64,000 nucleotides of DNA, from contig NZ_MUYT01000004.1 in assembly GCF_002014765.1 (NCBI RefSeq), positions 1 to 64,000 on the forward strand. The letters run 5' to 3'. The translations under genes were made by a program, and so were the position numbers. Position 1 is the first letter of the stretch, and each line of letters opens with the position of its first letter. Below are positions 27,683 to 38,519 of the stretch, piece by piece. Origin of the DNA: Lwoffella lincolnii (GTDB lineage: Bacteria; Pseudomonadota; Gammaproteobacteria; Pseudomonadales; Moraxellaceae). Below the pieces are notes generated by a model. It was not told the origin of the DNA. It was given only the letters and a program-made list of their open reading frames with translations, and searched no databases.

Positions 27683-28786
27683 ATGTCAGGCAACACAATC
27701 GGAAAACTTTTTAGCGTAACTACTTGTGGTGAATCACACGGGGCAGGTTTAATGGCCATCGTTGATGGCGTGCCGCCCAATCTGCCACTGACCGAAGCAG
27801 ATTTACAAATCGACCTTGACCGCAGAAAGCCCGGAACAAGTCAATTTGCCACCCAACGTAAGGAAGATGATGTTGTTGAAATCATCTCTGGTGTGTTTGA
27901 TGGCAAAACCACAGGCACACCGATAGGTTTACTTATTCGTAACACCAATCAAAAATCCAAAGATTACAGCGATATTAAAGACACCTTTCGTCCGGGTCAT
28001 GCTGACTATACCTATACCATGAAATATGGATTTCGAGATTATCGTGGTGGTGGGCGTTCTTCCGCTCGTGAAACTGCCATGCGAGTGGCGGCGGGTGCGA
28101 TTGCTAAAAAATTTTTGCGTGAACGGTTGGGCATGGAAATTCGAGGATTTGTTAGCCAAATTGGCAACGTCATGGCAAACGACATGGCGGAACAAGACAT
28201 TGATTGGCAATTTGTGAATGGCAATCCATTTTTTTGTGCTGATAAAGATGCCTTGCCAAAATTTGAGCGTTTAATTACCCAATGCCGAAAAAATGGCACA
28301 AGCTGTGGGGCGAAACTCACCATTTTAGCCACAGGTGTGCCTGTGGGGTTGGGTGAACCAGTGTTTGACCGTTTAGATGCTGACATTGCTCATGCGATGA
28401 TGGGCATCAATGCGGTCAAAGGCGTGGAAATTGGCGATGGCATGGCAGTGGCTGGGCAATTTGGGCATGATGGTCGAGATGAATTAACGCCTGATGGCTT
28501 TAATACCAATCACGCAGGGGGGATTTTGGGTGGCATATCAAGCGGTCAAACCATTAAAGTGCAAATTGCTTTAAAGCCCACATCAAGCATCACCACCGCA
28601 GGCAAAAGCATTGATATTAATGGCAACCCAATTGATATGTTGACCAAAGGTCGCCATGATCCTTGTGTGGGGGTGCGAGCCACACCGATAGCCGAGGCGA
28701 TGCTGGCAATGACATTGCTTGACCACTATTTGCGACATCGGGGACAAAATAACGATGTGGTGTTGCCACTTAAGCCGATTGAATGA
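27683..28786 (+). CDS. aroC: Chorismate synthase
   Basis: Last step of the shikimate pathway: converts EPSP to chorismate using reduced FMN. The 367-residue protein has all three family signatures: [16 protein letters not shown] at the N terminus, RPGHADYTY with [21 protein letters not shown] in the middle, and [17 protein letters not shown] near the end. The start follows AGGATAAACA. It lies 383 bases after prmB and the remnant, and is probably transcribed from its own promoter. Confidence 0.97.
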   Translation: MSGNTIGKLFSVTTCGESHGAGLMAIVDGVPPNLPLTEADLQIDLDRRKPGTSQFATQRKEDDVVEIISGVFDGKTTGTPIGLLIRNTNQKSKDYSDIKDTFRPGHADYTYTMKYGFRDYRGGGRSSARETAMRVAAGAIAKKFLRERLGMEIRGFVSQIGNVMANDMAEQDIDWQFVNGNPFFCADKDALPKFERLITQCRKNGTSCGAKLTILATGVPVGLGEPVFDRLDADIAHAMMGINAVKGVEIGDGMAVAGQFGHDGRDELTPDGFNTNHAGGILGGISSGQTIKVQIALKPTSSITTAGKSIDINGNPIDMLTKGRHDPCVGVRATPIAEAMLAMTLLDHYLRHRGQNNDVVLPLKPIE

Positions 28787-28849
28787 TGGATTTTATCTGC
28801 CTGTTAATAAATGAACAAACTGGCAAAACATCACCATTTCATCTACAAT

Positions 28850-28887
28850 AGTTTTCCATTAAAATTTGAGTTTTCCATTAAAATTTG
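28850..28887 (+). repeat. 19-bp tandem duplication AGTTTTCCATTAAAATTTG
   Basis: Two perfect copies (28850-28868, 28869-28887) in the spacer between aroC and gap, about 80-120 bases before the gap start. Confidence 0.95.
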
Positions 28888-28968
28888 ACACATCACCTTA
28901 ATACACATTAACACAAACAAAAGCACACATCAAACCATCAAATAATGCACAGATAATAAGGAATCATC

Positions 28969-30384
28969 ATGAGTAACACCCAAGCATTACAAGCACATTA
29001 TCATCATCATTTAGCCGAACAAAAAACCGCTGAAACGCAAGCGTTAGAAATTCTACTGGGTTTGCAAGAATTAAATGACCATGACGTGCAACTGACCTTG
29101 TTTGGTGAAGCATTGGCAGGCAAGAGTGTTCAACAGCTGATTGCCCTACACAAAGAGGCAACCCATCATGCACAGACCAAAGTCATCGAGTTGTCTGACA
29201 CTCTAGATGTCATTCATCAATTAAAACAAGCCCAACTCACGGCTGTTCGTGCAGATGTTGGGCAATTAATTGTTCATGGTGATGTTCATACCGTCATTGC
29301 CAATGCTCAATCAGGCACAAACCAAGCCACTGATGTGGTGTTGTATGGTTTTGGTCGCATTGGTCGTATTTTGACTCGTCTGCTGATGAGTCAAGCGGTG
29401 TCCACCACAGGGTTACAGTTAAAAGCCATTGTGGTTCGTCCTGCACCATCAGGTGATCTTGCCAAACGAGCATCGTTATTACAACGTGATTCGGTGCATG
29501 GCAGTTTTGTGGGTGATGTCAAAGTGGACGATGTTCATAATGGCATTATCATTAATGGTCGTTTTGTGCAGGTCATTTATGCCAAAAACCCAAGTGAGAT
29601 TGATTATACCGCTTATGGGATTGATGATGCGTTAATCATTGATAACACAGGCATATGGACAGATAGAGCTGGTTTGTCTGAGCATTTAAAAGCCAAAGGA
29701 GCAAGCAAAGTATTGCTGACTGCCCCAGCCAAAGGTGATATCAAAAATATCGTGTATAACGTCAATACCCACGACATTGGTGATGCGAATATTGTCAGTG
29801 CTGCCAGCTGTACCACCAATGCCATTACCCCAACCTTAAAAGTACTCAATGACAGATATGGCGTAGAAACAGGGCATGTGGAAACCATTCATGCCTTTAC
29901 CAATGACCAAAACTTGATTGACAATTACCATAAAAAAGACCGCCGTGGACGTTCTGCGCCGTTAAACATGGTCATCACCAGCACGGGAGCAGCCAAAGCA
30001 GTTGGCAAAGCACTGCCAGAGCTAAACGGCAAATTGACTGGTAATGCCATTCGTGTGCCTACCCCCAATGTCAGTATTGCCATCTTAAACCTAAATTTAA
30101 AAAATGCCCCCAACAATACCGAAGAGTTAAACCAATACCTAAAACAAATCGCCACATCTAACCTGTGGCAAGAACAGATTGCTTATAGTGATTCACCCGA
30201 AGCGGTATCCACAGACTTTGTTGGCACACAAAAAGTGGGCATCATTGACTTACAAGCGACCATTGTGACAGACAACCATGCCACCGTGTATGTTTGGTAT
30301 GACAATGAAATGGGCTATGGCACACAGGTGCTTAGAGTGGCAAATGCCATGGTGGGAATAAATCATACTCAGTTACCTAACTGA
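28969..30384 (+). CDS. gap: Glyceraldehyde-3-phosphate dehydrogenase, long form
   Basis: Glycolytic/gluconeogenic GAPDH of 471 residues, of the long class found in Moraxellaceae and pseudomonads. The first ~120 residues form a helical extension absent from ordinary 330-residue GAPDH. Then come the NAD-binding GFGRIGRIL and the catalytic SAASCTTNAITP (Cys near residue 281), followed by HAFTNDQNLIDNYHKKDRRGRSAPLNM and WYDNEMGYGTQVLRVA. The ATG follows AAGGAATCATC. With pgk (31803) and ppsA in the window it fits a gluconeogenic lifestyle. Cofactor preference cannot be read safely. Confidence 0.93.
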   Translation: MSNTQALQAHYHHHLAEQKTAETQALEILLGLQELNDHDVQLTLFGEALAGKSVQQLIALHKEATHHAQTKVIELSDTLDVIHQLKQAQLTAVRADVGQLIVHGDVHTVIANAQSGTNQATDVVLYGFGRIGRILTRLLMSQAVSTTGLQLKAIVVRPAPSGDLAKRASLLQRDSVHGSFVGDVKVDDVHNGIIINGRFVQVIYAKNPSEIDYTAYGIDDALIIDNTGIWTDRAGLSEHLKAKGASKVLLTAPAKGDIKNIVYNVNTHDIGDANIVSAASCTTNAITPTLKVLNDRYGVETGHVETIHAFTNDQNLIDNYHKKDRRGRSAPLNMVITSTGAAKAVGKALPELNGKLTGNAIRVPTPNVSIAILNLNLKNAPNNTEELNQYLKQIATSNLWQEQIAYSDSPEAVSTDFVGTQKVGIIDLQATIVTDNHATVYVWYDNEMGYGTQVLRVANAMVGINHTQLPN

Positions 30385-30475
30385 TACCAAGCTAACTGAT
30401 ATGGCAATTGCAGTGATGTTGAATTCAAAAGCTCACAAATTCAAAAGCTCATAGCAGATTTTAAAAGGCAAATGA

Positions 30476-31672
<1,197 letters not shown>

Positions 31673-31699
31673 AATCATATTGGTTGATTAACAGCACGA

Positions 31700-31731
31700 C
31701 AATCACATAAAATAACAATCACATAAAATAT
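31700..31731 (+). repeat. 16-bp tandem repeat before pgk
   Basis: CAATCACATAAAATAA and CAATCACATAAAATAT stand head to tail, one mismatch, in the obgE-pgk spacer. Confidence 0.88.
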
Positions 31732-31802
31732 CAGCCATATGACATGACCATCACCATATTACACATGACATAACCATCACACTGAAGAGACATAAGGACA
31801 CC

Positions 31803-32999
31803 ATGAACACTTTTACCCGAATGCAAGATTTGGACATGCAAGGCAAAACGGTGTTTATCCGCCAAGACTTAAATGTCCCCATCAAAGGTGGCATAATCAC
31901 CAGTGATGCCCGTTTACAAGCAAGTCTGCCCACCATCAAGCAAGCATTGGGTAAAGGGGCAGGGGTCATCATTGCATCGCATTTAGGCAGACCCACAGAA
32001 GGCACTTTAACAGATAAATTTTCCTTAAGGCCTGTTGCTGATTATCTGACCCAAGCCTTGGGGCAAAAAGTGGCGTTGCATACTGACATTGACACACCGC
32101 TTAAGCTTAATCAGGGTGAAGTGGTGTTGTTGGATAATGTTCGGTTTAATGTGGGTGAAAAGAGCAATGACCCTAATTTATCAGCCAAATATGCGGACAT
32201 GGCAGATGTGTTTATCATGGATGCCTTTGGTACGGCTCACCGAGCCCAAGCATCAACACATGGCGTATTTAAGACTGCCAAACAAGCAGGTAAAGTCATC
32301 GCAGCAGGGCCTTTATTGGCTCAAGAGTTAGATGCCTTGGCAAAAGCATTGGATAACCCTGCCAAGCCCATGCTGGCAATTGTTGGTGGTTCTAAAGTCT
32401 CTACCAAGCTTGACGTACTTAACAGCTTGGCACAAATTTGTGATCAGCTGATTGTTGGCGGTGGTATTGCCAATACTTTTTTGGCAGCACAAGGGCATGA
32501 TGTGGGTGAATCACTTTATGAGGCAGATTTATTAGACACTGCCAAGCACATCATGAGTAAAACGCAAGTTTTGTTGCCCAGTCATGTGGTGGTGTCTCCT
32601 AAGTCTGCCATAGATTTTGCCGATTTTATTGGCTCGCTAAAACAAGCCCCCAGTCAGACAAAAGTGGTGACTGACATTGCCAACGATGAGATGATTTTAG
32701 ACATCGCTCCAAACAGTGCCAAGATGATGGCAGATGCCATTAAACACGCCAAAACTGTGTTATGGAATGGCCCTGTTGGTGTGTTTGAAGTGCCAGCCTT
32801 TGCCCAAGGCACACAAATCATCGCTCAAGCGGTCAAGGACAGCAACGCATATAGTATTGCAGGGGGTGGTGATACCTTAGCGGCGATTGATGCCTTTGGG
32901 GTGGTTGATGGGGTAAGTTATCAATCCACAGGAGGGGGTGCTTTTTTAGAATTTGTCGAAGGAAAAACCTTACCTGCCGTTGCCGTATTAACCGAATGA
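31803..32999 (+). CDS. pgk: Phosphoglycerate kinase
   Basis: Transfers phosphate between 1,3-bisphosphoglycerate and ADP. The 398-residue protein shows [52 protein letters not shown], the substrate-interdomain GGSKVSTK and the nucleotide site GGGDTLAAI. Full family length, no anomalies. It comes 130 bases after obgE on the same strand; the spacer has a tandem repeat but no clear terminator. fba and tkt, often adjacent, are not in the window. Confidence 0.97.
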   Translation: MNTFTRMQDLDMQGKTVFIRQDLNVPIKGGIITSDARLQASLPTIKQALGKGAGVIIASHLGRPTEGTLTDKFSLRPVADYLTQALGQKVALHTDIDTPLKLNQGEVVLLDNVRFNVGEKSNDPNLSAKYADMADVFIMDAFGTAHRAQASTHGVFKTAKQAGKVIAAGPLLAQELDALAKALDNPAKPMLAIVGGSKVSTKLDVLNSLAQICDQLIVGGGIANTFLAAQGHDVGESLYEADLLDTAKHIMSKTQVLLPSHVVVSPKSAIDFADFIGSLKQAPSQTKVVTDIANDEMILDIAPNSAKMMADAIKHAKTVLWNGPVGVFEVPAFAQGTQIIAQAVKDSNAYSIAGGGDTLAAIDAFGVVDGVSYQSTGGGAFLEFVEGKTLPAVAVLTE

Positions 33000-33161
33000 T
33001 ACAAAAAACCACCCTGTTACTTATGTTGCTGGAAAGTTACCAAGGGATTAGGGGTTACTGAGAGTACGTCCCAGTCGCTCATCAGCCATTTTTATTTTAG
33101 TTGCATTGGGGTTTTAAATTGGTTAAAATCAACCGATTTTTTTATAACCACGAGGTTTATT

Positions 33162-33569
33162 ATGTCAAATCGTCAATTCGTTATCGCAGGTTTGGTTGCT
33201 GGTATGTTTATGATGACTGCTTGTAGCCAACAAACCAAAGAACATGTTGATGCAGGTCAGCCAGAAGCCGCCGCCGAATCAGCTGGTCAAGATGTACAGA
33301 TGGCTGTTCAAGAAGCTGGTACAGAAGTTGTGGACGCTACCCAAACAGCAGGTTCGGTTGCCACAGGTGCTGCCATTAATACAGGGGAGGCCATCGCTGA
33401 CGGGGCAGATGAAGTCACCGCTGGTGCTGCTAGTGTGGCATCTGATGCTGCCACAGCGGTTGCAGAAGGTGCTGATAGCATGGCTCAAAGTGCTCAAGAA
33501 GCTGAAGCCAATGCTCACGCTGAAGCCACCAGCGAAACTGACATTCAAGTGGACACCACTGCCCATTAA
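33162..33569 (+). CDS. Ala-rich lipoprotein, unknown function
   Basis: A 135-residue protein with a lipoprotein signal peptide ending in MTAC (Cys near residue 21). The mature part is low-complexity, rich in Ala, Glu, Asp, Gly and Thr, in heptad-like blocks resembling LEA- or CsbD-type stress proteins (EAGTEVVDATQTAGSVATG...). There is no positively charged residue right after the lipidated Cys, so outer-membrane sorting is likely. The ATG follows an AGG-type site, and a strong terminator lies downstream. The function is unknown. Confidence 0.75.
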   Translation: MSNRQFVIAGLVAGMFMMTACSQQTKEHVDAGQPEAAAESAGQDVQMAVQEAGTEVVDATQTAGSVATGAAINTGEAIADGADEVTAGAASVASDAATAVAEGADSMAQSAQEAEANAHAEATSETDIQVDTTAH

Positions 33570-33622
33570 TCAATCTTAATTAGGATTGATTAAGAATGTG
33601 CATTTGGTTTTTATTCTATCTT

Positions 33623-33668
33623 GATGTCTAAAAAATAGATGTCTAAAAAATAATTGATGTCTAAAAAA
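33623..33668 (+). repeat. GATGTCTAAAAAATA tandem repeat, 2 perfect plus 1 partial copy
   Basis: Copies at 33623-33637 and 33638-33652, and a third beginning at 33656 whose A run merges into the terminator 5' arm. Confidence 0.9.
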
Positions 33669-33699
33669 GACCTTGAACAATCAATCAAGGTCTTTTTTT
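33663..33699 (+). terminator. Rho-independent terminator
   Basis: Stem GACCTTGA/TCAAGGTC extended by A6/T6 pairs, ending in a run of seven T. It ends the Ala-rich lipoprotein transcript. Confidence 0.88.
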
Positions 33700-33842
33700 A
33701 TGATTTGACAGTTTTTATGATTCCAGCGTATTTTACAATTTTGCAGTAACGGTGTTTTGCGGTAAAATGGCTGTTTATCTGCTTAAGCTAGGGCGTGTTT
33801 TTAATCGCCTAAGGATAAATACCTCAAGGACGTTATACATTC

Positions 33843-34502
33843 ATGATTAGCATTATTTCAGGACAGGTGGTGAGTTTGGCTGAACCAACTGTCTGTGTCA
33901 TGACCGAAAGTGGCATCGGATATGACATCGACTTAACATTACCTGATTTTTATTTATTAAAACTTCACCAATCCGTTACCCTGTTTACCCATTTACATGT
34001 GCGAGAAGATGCTCACTTACTGTACGGTTTTGATAAAAAGATAAGTCGAGATGTTTTTCGTCAGTTAATCAAAATCAGCGGTGTGGGCAGTAAAATGGCA
34101 CTGGCAATGCTGTCTAACATGACCGTGGCAGAGCTGATGCAAACCATTGAATCACAAGATGACTTACGTCTGACCAAAGTGCCTGGCATCGGTAAAAAAA
34201 CGGCCCAGCGTTTGTTAATAGAGCTACAAGATAAGCTAAACGTCATTGATGGCATGCCCACAACAGACATTTTGCCATCTTTATCGACAAATGGTGATGT
34301 GAATCGCCCTACCAGTGTTGATGGCAATGTGAATGAAATGAAAGTCATTGCTGAGATTGAAGATGCCCTTAAAGGCTTGGGTTATCGAGAAAATGAGGCT
34401 CAATCTGCCATTAAAATCGCCAAACAGCAACTTGACAGTGATAAGATTGCCATAAACAGTCGAGAATTGTTGCGAGCTGCTTTAAAGCAGTTTGGCAAAT
34501 AA
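33843..34502 (+). CDS. ruvA: Holliday junction DNA helicase subunit RuvA
   Basis: Tetrameric protein that clamps Holliday junctions and loads the RuvB motor during recombinational repair. The 219-residue product has the N-terminal OB fold (MISIISGQVVSLAEPTVCV), helix-hairpin-helix motifs (ISGVGSKMALAML and VPGIGKKTAQRLLIEL) and the C-terminal RuvB-binding three-helix domain. The spacer to ruvB is 22 bases, so they form one operon. ruvC is not next to them. Confidence 0.96.
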   Translation: MISIISGQVVSLAEPTVCVMTESGIGYDIDLTLPDFYLLKLHQSVTLFTHLHVREDAHLLYGFDKKISRDVFRQLIKISGVGSKMALAMLSNMTVAELMQTIESQDDLRLTKVPGIGKKTAQRLLIELQDKLNVIDGMPTTDILPSLSTNGDVNRPTSVDGNVNEMKVIAEIEDALKGLGYRENEAQSAIKIAKQQLDSDKIAINSRELLRAALKQFGK

Positions 34503-34524
34503 TCCCCAACATAAGCATTAAAAA

Positions 34525-35574
34525 ATGATGATGTCAGACAGATTAATCAGTCCAATAGCACGAAAAGAAGACACTGAAGTGAGCATTAGGCCATCACGAC
34601 TGAGCGATTATATTGGTCAACCTGTGGTGCAAGAACAGATGCAGGTGTTTATCAATGCTGCTAGGGGGCGACAAGAAGCCCTTGACCATACCTTGATATT
34701 TGGCCCACCAGGACTGGGAAAAACCACACTTGCTAACATCATTGCTAAAGAGATGGGAGGGAATTTGCGTTCAACATCAGGTCCTGTGCTTGAGCGAGCA
34801 GGAGATTTGGCAGCCATGCTTACCAATCTGGAAGCAGGTGATGTGTTGTTTATTGATGAAATTCATCGCTTAAGCCCTGTGATTGAAGAGATATTATACC
34901 CTGCGATGGAAGATTTTCAGCTGGATATCATGATTGGTGAAGGACCTGCTGCTCGCTCAATTAAGTTGGATTTGCCAGCCTTTACTTTGGTGGCAGCGAC
35001 CACTCGAGCAGGGCTGTTGACATCACCATTAAGAGACCGATTTGGCATCGTGCAACGGTTGGAGTTTTATAACATTGCAGACTTAACCACCATTGTCAGT
35101 CGTTCGGCACGGCTGATGAACATTGTGATAGATGAAGCAGGGGCGTTGGAAGTGGCACGGCGTTCTCGTGGCACACCTAGAATTGCCAATCGTCTGTTAC
35201 GGAGGGTGCGTGATTATGCTGAAGTTAAGGGTGATGGACGAGTCAGCCAGTATATTGCTGGCAGTGCTTTGGACATGTTGGCGGTAGACAGACGAGGACT
35301 TGACCATTTGGACAGAAGATATTTGCAAATGTTGCATGAACGGTTTGATGATGGGCCTGCTGGTGTGGAGTCGATTGCAGCTGCCATGGCAGAAGACAGA
35401 GGCACACTAGAAGATGTGATAGAGCCATATCTTATCCAACAAGGCTATGTGGTGCGTACTGCTCGTGGACGAATGCTTACACAAATGGCAATTGTCCAAA
35501 TGGCAACAGAACATGAACAAGACGCACATGGTCCCAACATGCACAACCCTAACATGCACAACATAGAAAAGTGA
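34525..35574 (+). CDS. ruvB: Holliday junction branch-migration motor RuvB
   Basis: Hexameric AAA+ ATPase that drives branch migration with RuvA. The 349-residue protein has [11 protein letters not shown], Walker [12 protein letters not shown], Walker [11 protein letters not shown], sensor 1 [17 protein letters not shown] and the arginine-finger region, and ends with the winged-helix domain [11 protein letters not shown]. The last ~20 residues are an atypical His/Asn/Met-rich tail containing a duplicated PNMHN unit. Three ATG/near-ATG codons stand in tandem at the start. Confidence 0.96.
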   Translation: MMMSDRLISPIARKEDTEVSIRPSRLSDYIGQPVVQEQMQVFINAARGRQEALDHTLIFGPPGLGKTTLANIIAKEMGGNLRSTSGPVLERAGDLAAMLTNLEAGDVLFIDEIHRLSPVIEEILYPAMEDFQLDIMIGEGPAARSIKLDLPAFTLVAATTRAGLLTSPLRDRFGIVQRLEFYNIADLTTIVSRSARLMNIVIDEAGALEVARRSRGTPRIANRLLRRVRDYAEVKGDGRVSQYIAGSALDMLAVDRRGLDHLDRRYLQMLHERFDDGPAGVESIAAAMAEDRGTLEDVIEPYLIQQGYVVRTARGRMLTQMAIVQMATEHEQDAHGPNMHNPNMHNIEK

Positions 35575-35581
35575 TGGGAGT

Positions 35582-36217
35582 ATGATGATAAACCGCCGTC
35601 AGTTTGTTATTTTTGTCAGTGTCATCGCCCTAACCGCCTGTGGCAATCATTCACCCAGCCACAGCAGAATTGCCAAAGGGAGCAAAGTCATTGCCCTCGG
35701 TGATTCGTTGACCTTTGGCTATGGAGCAACGCCCGAAACCGCCTATCCAACAATTTTGGCTGATAAAACAGGGTGGAACATCATCAATGAAGGCATCAAT
35801 GGCGACACATCGCAAGGTGTGCTTAATCGACTAGATGGCATTATTGAAAAAAATCCTGCTTTGATTTTATTGGGCATTGGTGGCAATGATGTGCTACAAA
35901 AAGTTGCCCCCACCACCACTCACGCCAACATCAGCAACATTGTTGATAAAATTAAATCCGCCAACATTGCATTGGTATTGATTGCCGAGCCGTATTTGAG
36001 CACATCTGCATTATTTGGCAGTGCCAGTGATAATCCCATTTATGCCAATATTGCCAAAGAAAAAGATGTACCCCTATTTGCCAAAGGTGATGGCGGTTGG
36101 TCAGCAATTTTATCCGATAAATCACTCAAATCTGATCAAATTCATGCCAATGCCCAAGGTTATGCCAAGTTTGCTGATAATCTATACCAGTTTTTACAAA
36201 ATAAAGGATTTGTGTGA
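35582..36217 (+). CDS. GDSL/SGNH-family esterase, lipoprotein
   Basis: Periplasm-facing arylesterase/lysophospholipase of the TesA type, 211 residues. The SGNH blocks are visible: GDSLTFGYGA with the catalytic Ser, NEGINGDTS, GIGGNDVL, and DQIHANAQGYAKFADNL with the His/Asp pair. The N terminus VSVIALTACGNHS is a lipobox, so it is probably lipid-anchored. It begins seven bases after ruvB and likely shares that transcript; GGGAG precedes its ATG. The substrate is unknown. Confidence 0.88.
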   Translation: MMINRRQFVIFVSVIALTACGNHSPSHSRIAKGSKVIALGDSLTFGYGATPETAYPTILADKTGWNIINEGINGDTSQGVLNRLDGIIEKNPALILLGIGGNDVLQKVAPTTTHANISNIVDKIKSANIALVLIAEPYLSTSALFGSASDNPIYANIAKEKDVPLFAKGDGGWSAILSDKSLKSDQIHANAQGYAKFADNLYQFLQNKGFV

Positions 36218-36302
36218 ATGAATTAACGTGAACAAATTGACGTGAATGAGTTTGCGTAAATAAATGTGTATCAAGCATGTTGTGTCAAGCATGTTGTCAG
36301 TT

Positions 36303-36488
36303 TTACTCTTTATCATCTTTTTTATCGTTATCGGGTATCGCCATTTTTGCCACCGCCACTGTGCCTTTGACCACACCTTTGGTTGTTTTGTAAGCAACTT
36401 TGACAGGGGTGGTAACAACTTTATGCACACAGCCTTGTAATGCTAAAGCGGCGGCGATGATGACCAAGAAAGTCGGTATTTTTTTCAT
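36303..36488 (-). CDS. Small Moraxellaceae-type lipoprotein
   Basis: A 61-residue protein with a signal peptide and lipobox (ALALQGC, Cys near residue 20). Then VHKVVTTPVKVAYKTTKGVVKGTV and a charged tail DNDKKDDKE. The pattern recalls a conserved short lipoprotein family of Acinetobacter and relatives with no known function. AAGGATTTTT stands before the ATG, a good ribosome site. The next gene on this strand, recJ, begins far downstream in the other direction of reading and ends at 36560, so this small gene follows recJ and may be read through from it. Confidence 0.78.
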   Translation of the reverse strand: MKKIPTFLVIIAAALALQGCVHKVVTTPVKVAYKTTKGVVKGTVAVAKMAIPDNDKKDDKE

Positions 36489-36559
36489 AAAAATCCTTAA
36501 GTATTTTTAGTGTTGCTGGTTGGGTATTGCTGGGCATTTGTGTTTATGGTTGAGATGTC

Positions 36560-38320
36560 TCACACCTTTGCTTGTATGTCCATCACCGCCAAATCTTGCA
36601 CCATCAGTTGTAAACTTTGTCTCCCGTTCCAGTCGTTCACATCTAAGCCAAACAACACATGAACTTGGCAGGCACGATAGTCCCATTTGTCCGCATCATA
36701 GTGAAACCAAATCGCATCAATCGGATACTGCACATTGGGATAACTTAAGGATAGTTTTAGGTGCTTGTCTTTTAAAATATGAGCATCTTCCACGCCAAAG
36801 ACCCCATCAAAACTTGGGGCAACAAAACCATGTCCCCAAATATGCTCATGACGCAAAGCATCAGCAAATGCCAAGCTGAAATCTTGTGCATGTAGTTGCC
36901 CATCGGTAAATTTTTGCTCACAAAACAGCTGGTTATCTTGTTTTGCCATCACCGCTTCAAATGCCTTAATAAACGCAGGTAGCTGACGTTTTTTTAAGGT
37001 CAACCCTGCTGCCATCGCATGCCCACCAAAATGACTGATGAGAGTTGGGTGATGCTCAGCCACCTGCTCAATGGCATCACGAATATGCACCCCCATGATG
37101 CTTCTGGCAGAACCTTTAATGGCATCATCATCTCCTGTTTTTTTTCTATCGGCAGGCGCAAAAACGATGCTGGGGAGATAATATTGTTCTTTTAATCGTC
37201 CTGCAACAATGCCAATCACCCCTTGATGCCAATCGTCTTGATACAGCACCACACTGCGTTTATCATTGTTGTGCATGGGCAAATTGGCTAAAATAGCGTC
37301 CGCTTCCTCTCGCATTTTATTTTCAACTTGGCGACGCTCACGGTTTAGCTTATCAAGTTGTGATGCCAGTTGCTCCGCTTGCTCCCAATCATCACTGAGC
37401 AGACACTCAATGCCCAATCTCATGCTGTCCATACGTCCTGCTGCGTTGATGCGAGGTCCTAACACAAAACCACAATCATGGGCAGTCACTTTATCAACAT
37501 CTCGACCCGCTTGCTTGAGTAATGCCAAAATACCCAAACAACAAGTACCCTGTCTTATCATGTTTAACCCATGGTATACCAAGATACGATTATTTTGGTC
37601 AAGAACACCAACATCTGCCACCGTTCCTAATGCCACAAGGTCAAGATGCTGACTGACTTGATAAGTCGACTTACCTTCTTCACGCCGTCTTTTGGCAAGC
37701 CTACCCAACACATAAAATGCCACCCCCACACCCACTAAAGACTTACTGGCAAAACAGCACCCTAACTGATTGGGATTAACCACCGCATCAGCATTGGGTG
37801 TGGCTTTGGTGGTTAAATGATGGTCCGTGATGATGACCTTGATGCCATGTGCTTTAGCGGTGTTAACCCCTTCATGACTGGAGATGCCATTATCAACAGT
37901 GATGATGATATCGGGTTGGTGGTCATCCATACCGAGCCTAACGATTTCTGGCGTTAAGCCATATCCGTATTTAAAGCGGTCAGGAACCAGATAAGCAACT
38001 TTAGCACCCATGGCTTTTAGACAACGCACCATCAAGGCAGTGCTGGTTGCCCCATCACAATCAAAATCACCGATGATTAAAATACGCTCATTGGCATCAA
38101 TGGCATTATCAATCAGCATCACAGCATCATCAATACCCATAAGACTGTCTGCAGGCAACAGTCTTGAGATATGGGTCAGTAACTGCTCAGGTTCATACAC
38201 ACCACGACCAGCAAATACTCTGGCTAAAGTAACCGATGCCTTTGTGGTGTCGGAAAGCGAGGTAAGGTTGATAAGCGAGTTGGGCAAATTGCCCACAAAT
38301 CTGGGGGTTAAATTCAACAT
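36560..38320 (-). CDS. recJ: Single-stranded-DNA-specific 5'-3' exonuclease RecJ
   Basis: DHH-superfamily exonuclease used in recombination, mismatch and base-excision repair. The 586-residue protein shows the catalytic motifs in order: IIGDFDCDGATSTALM (motif I), ITVDNGISSHEG, VIITDHHLTT (DHH), and the DHHA1 region ending in SHFGGHAMAAGLTL. The C-terminal OB domain follows. The size is normal. The start lies in AT-rich sequence without a strong ribosome site. It is divergent from the DUF697-like gene. Confidence 0.95.
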   Translation of the reverse strand: MLNLTPRFVGNLPNSLINLTSLSDTTKASVTLARVFAGRGVYEPEQLLTHISRLLPADSLMGIDDAVMLIDNAIDANERILIIGDFDCDGATSTALMVRCLKAMGAKVAYLVPDRFKYGYGLTPEIVRLGMDDHQPDIIITVDNGISSHEGVNTAKAHGIKVIITDHHLTTKATPNADAVVNPNQLGCCFASKSLVGVGVAFYVLGRLAKRRREEGKSTYQVSQHLDLVALGTVADVGVLDQNNRILVYHGLNMIRQGTCCLGILALLKQAGRDVDKVTAHDCGFVLGPRINAAGRMDSMRLGIECLLSDDWEQAEQLASQLDKLNRERRQVENKMREEADAILANLPMHNNDKRSVVLYQDDWHQGVIGIVAGRLKEQYYLPSIVFAPADRKKTGDDDAIKGSARSIMGVHIRDAIEQVAEHHPTLISHFGGHAMAAGLTLKKRQLPAFIKAFEAVMAKQDNQLFCEQKFTDGQLHAQDFSLAFADALRHEHIWGHGFVAPSFDGVFGVEDAHILKDKHLKLSLSYPNVQYPIDAIWFHYDADKWDYRACQVHVLFGLDVNDWNGRQSLQLMVQDLAVMDIQAKV

Positions 38321-38377
38321 AAACGTATTTTAGCAAAAATATTACAAAGCCACCATGGAGAAATTTGGCAAATAAGT

Positions 38378-38383
38378 TATAAT
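38378..38383 (+). promoter_or_regulatory. Possible -10 element for the DUF697-like gene
   Basis: Perfect TATAAT with no good -35 at the right distance. If used, it places the 13-bp repeat array in the 5' untranslated leader. Confidence 0.35.
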
Positions 38384-38411
38384 AGATAAACGCATTATTT
38401 TATGTCATTTC

Positions 38412-38476
38412 ATCAGTGTTATTAATCAGTGTTATTAATCAGTGTTATTAATCAGTGTTATTAATCAGTGTTATTA
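38412..38476 (+). repeat. 13-bp tandem array ATCAGTGTTATTA x5
   Basis: Five perfect copies, 65 bases in all, ending 43 bases before the start codon of the DUF697-like gene. Perfect identity between copies points to recent expansion. Confidence 0.98.
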
Positions 38477-38519
38477 GTTAGTATTTTTCATCAGTTAGAT
38501 AAAGAACATAGAGGACACC

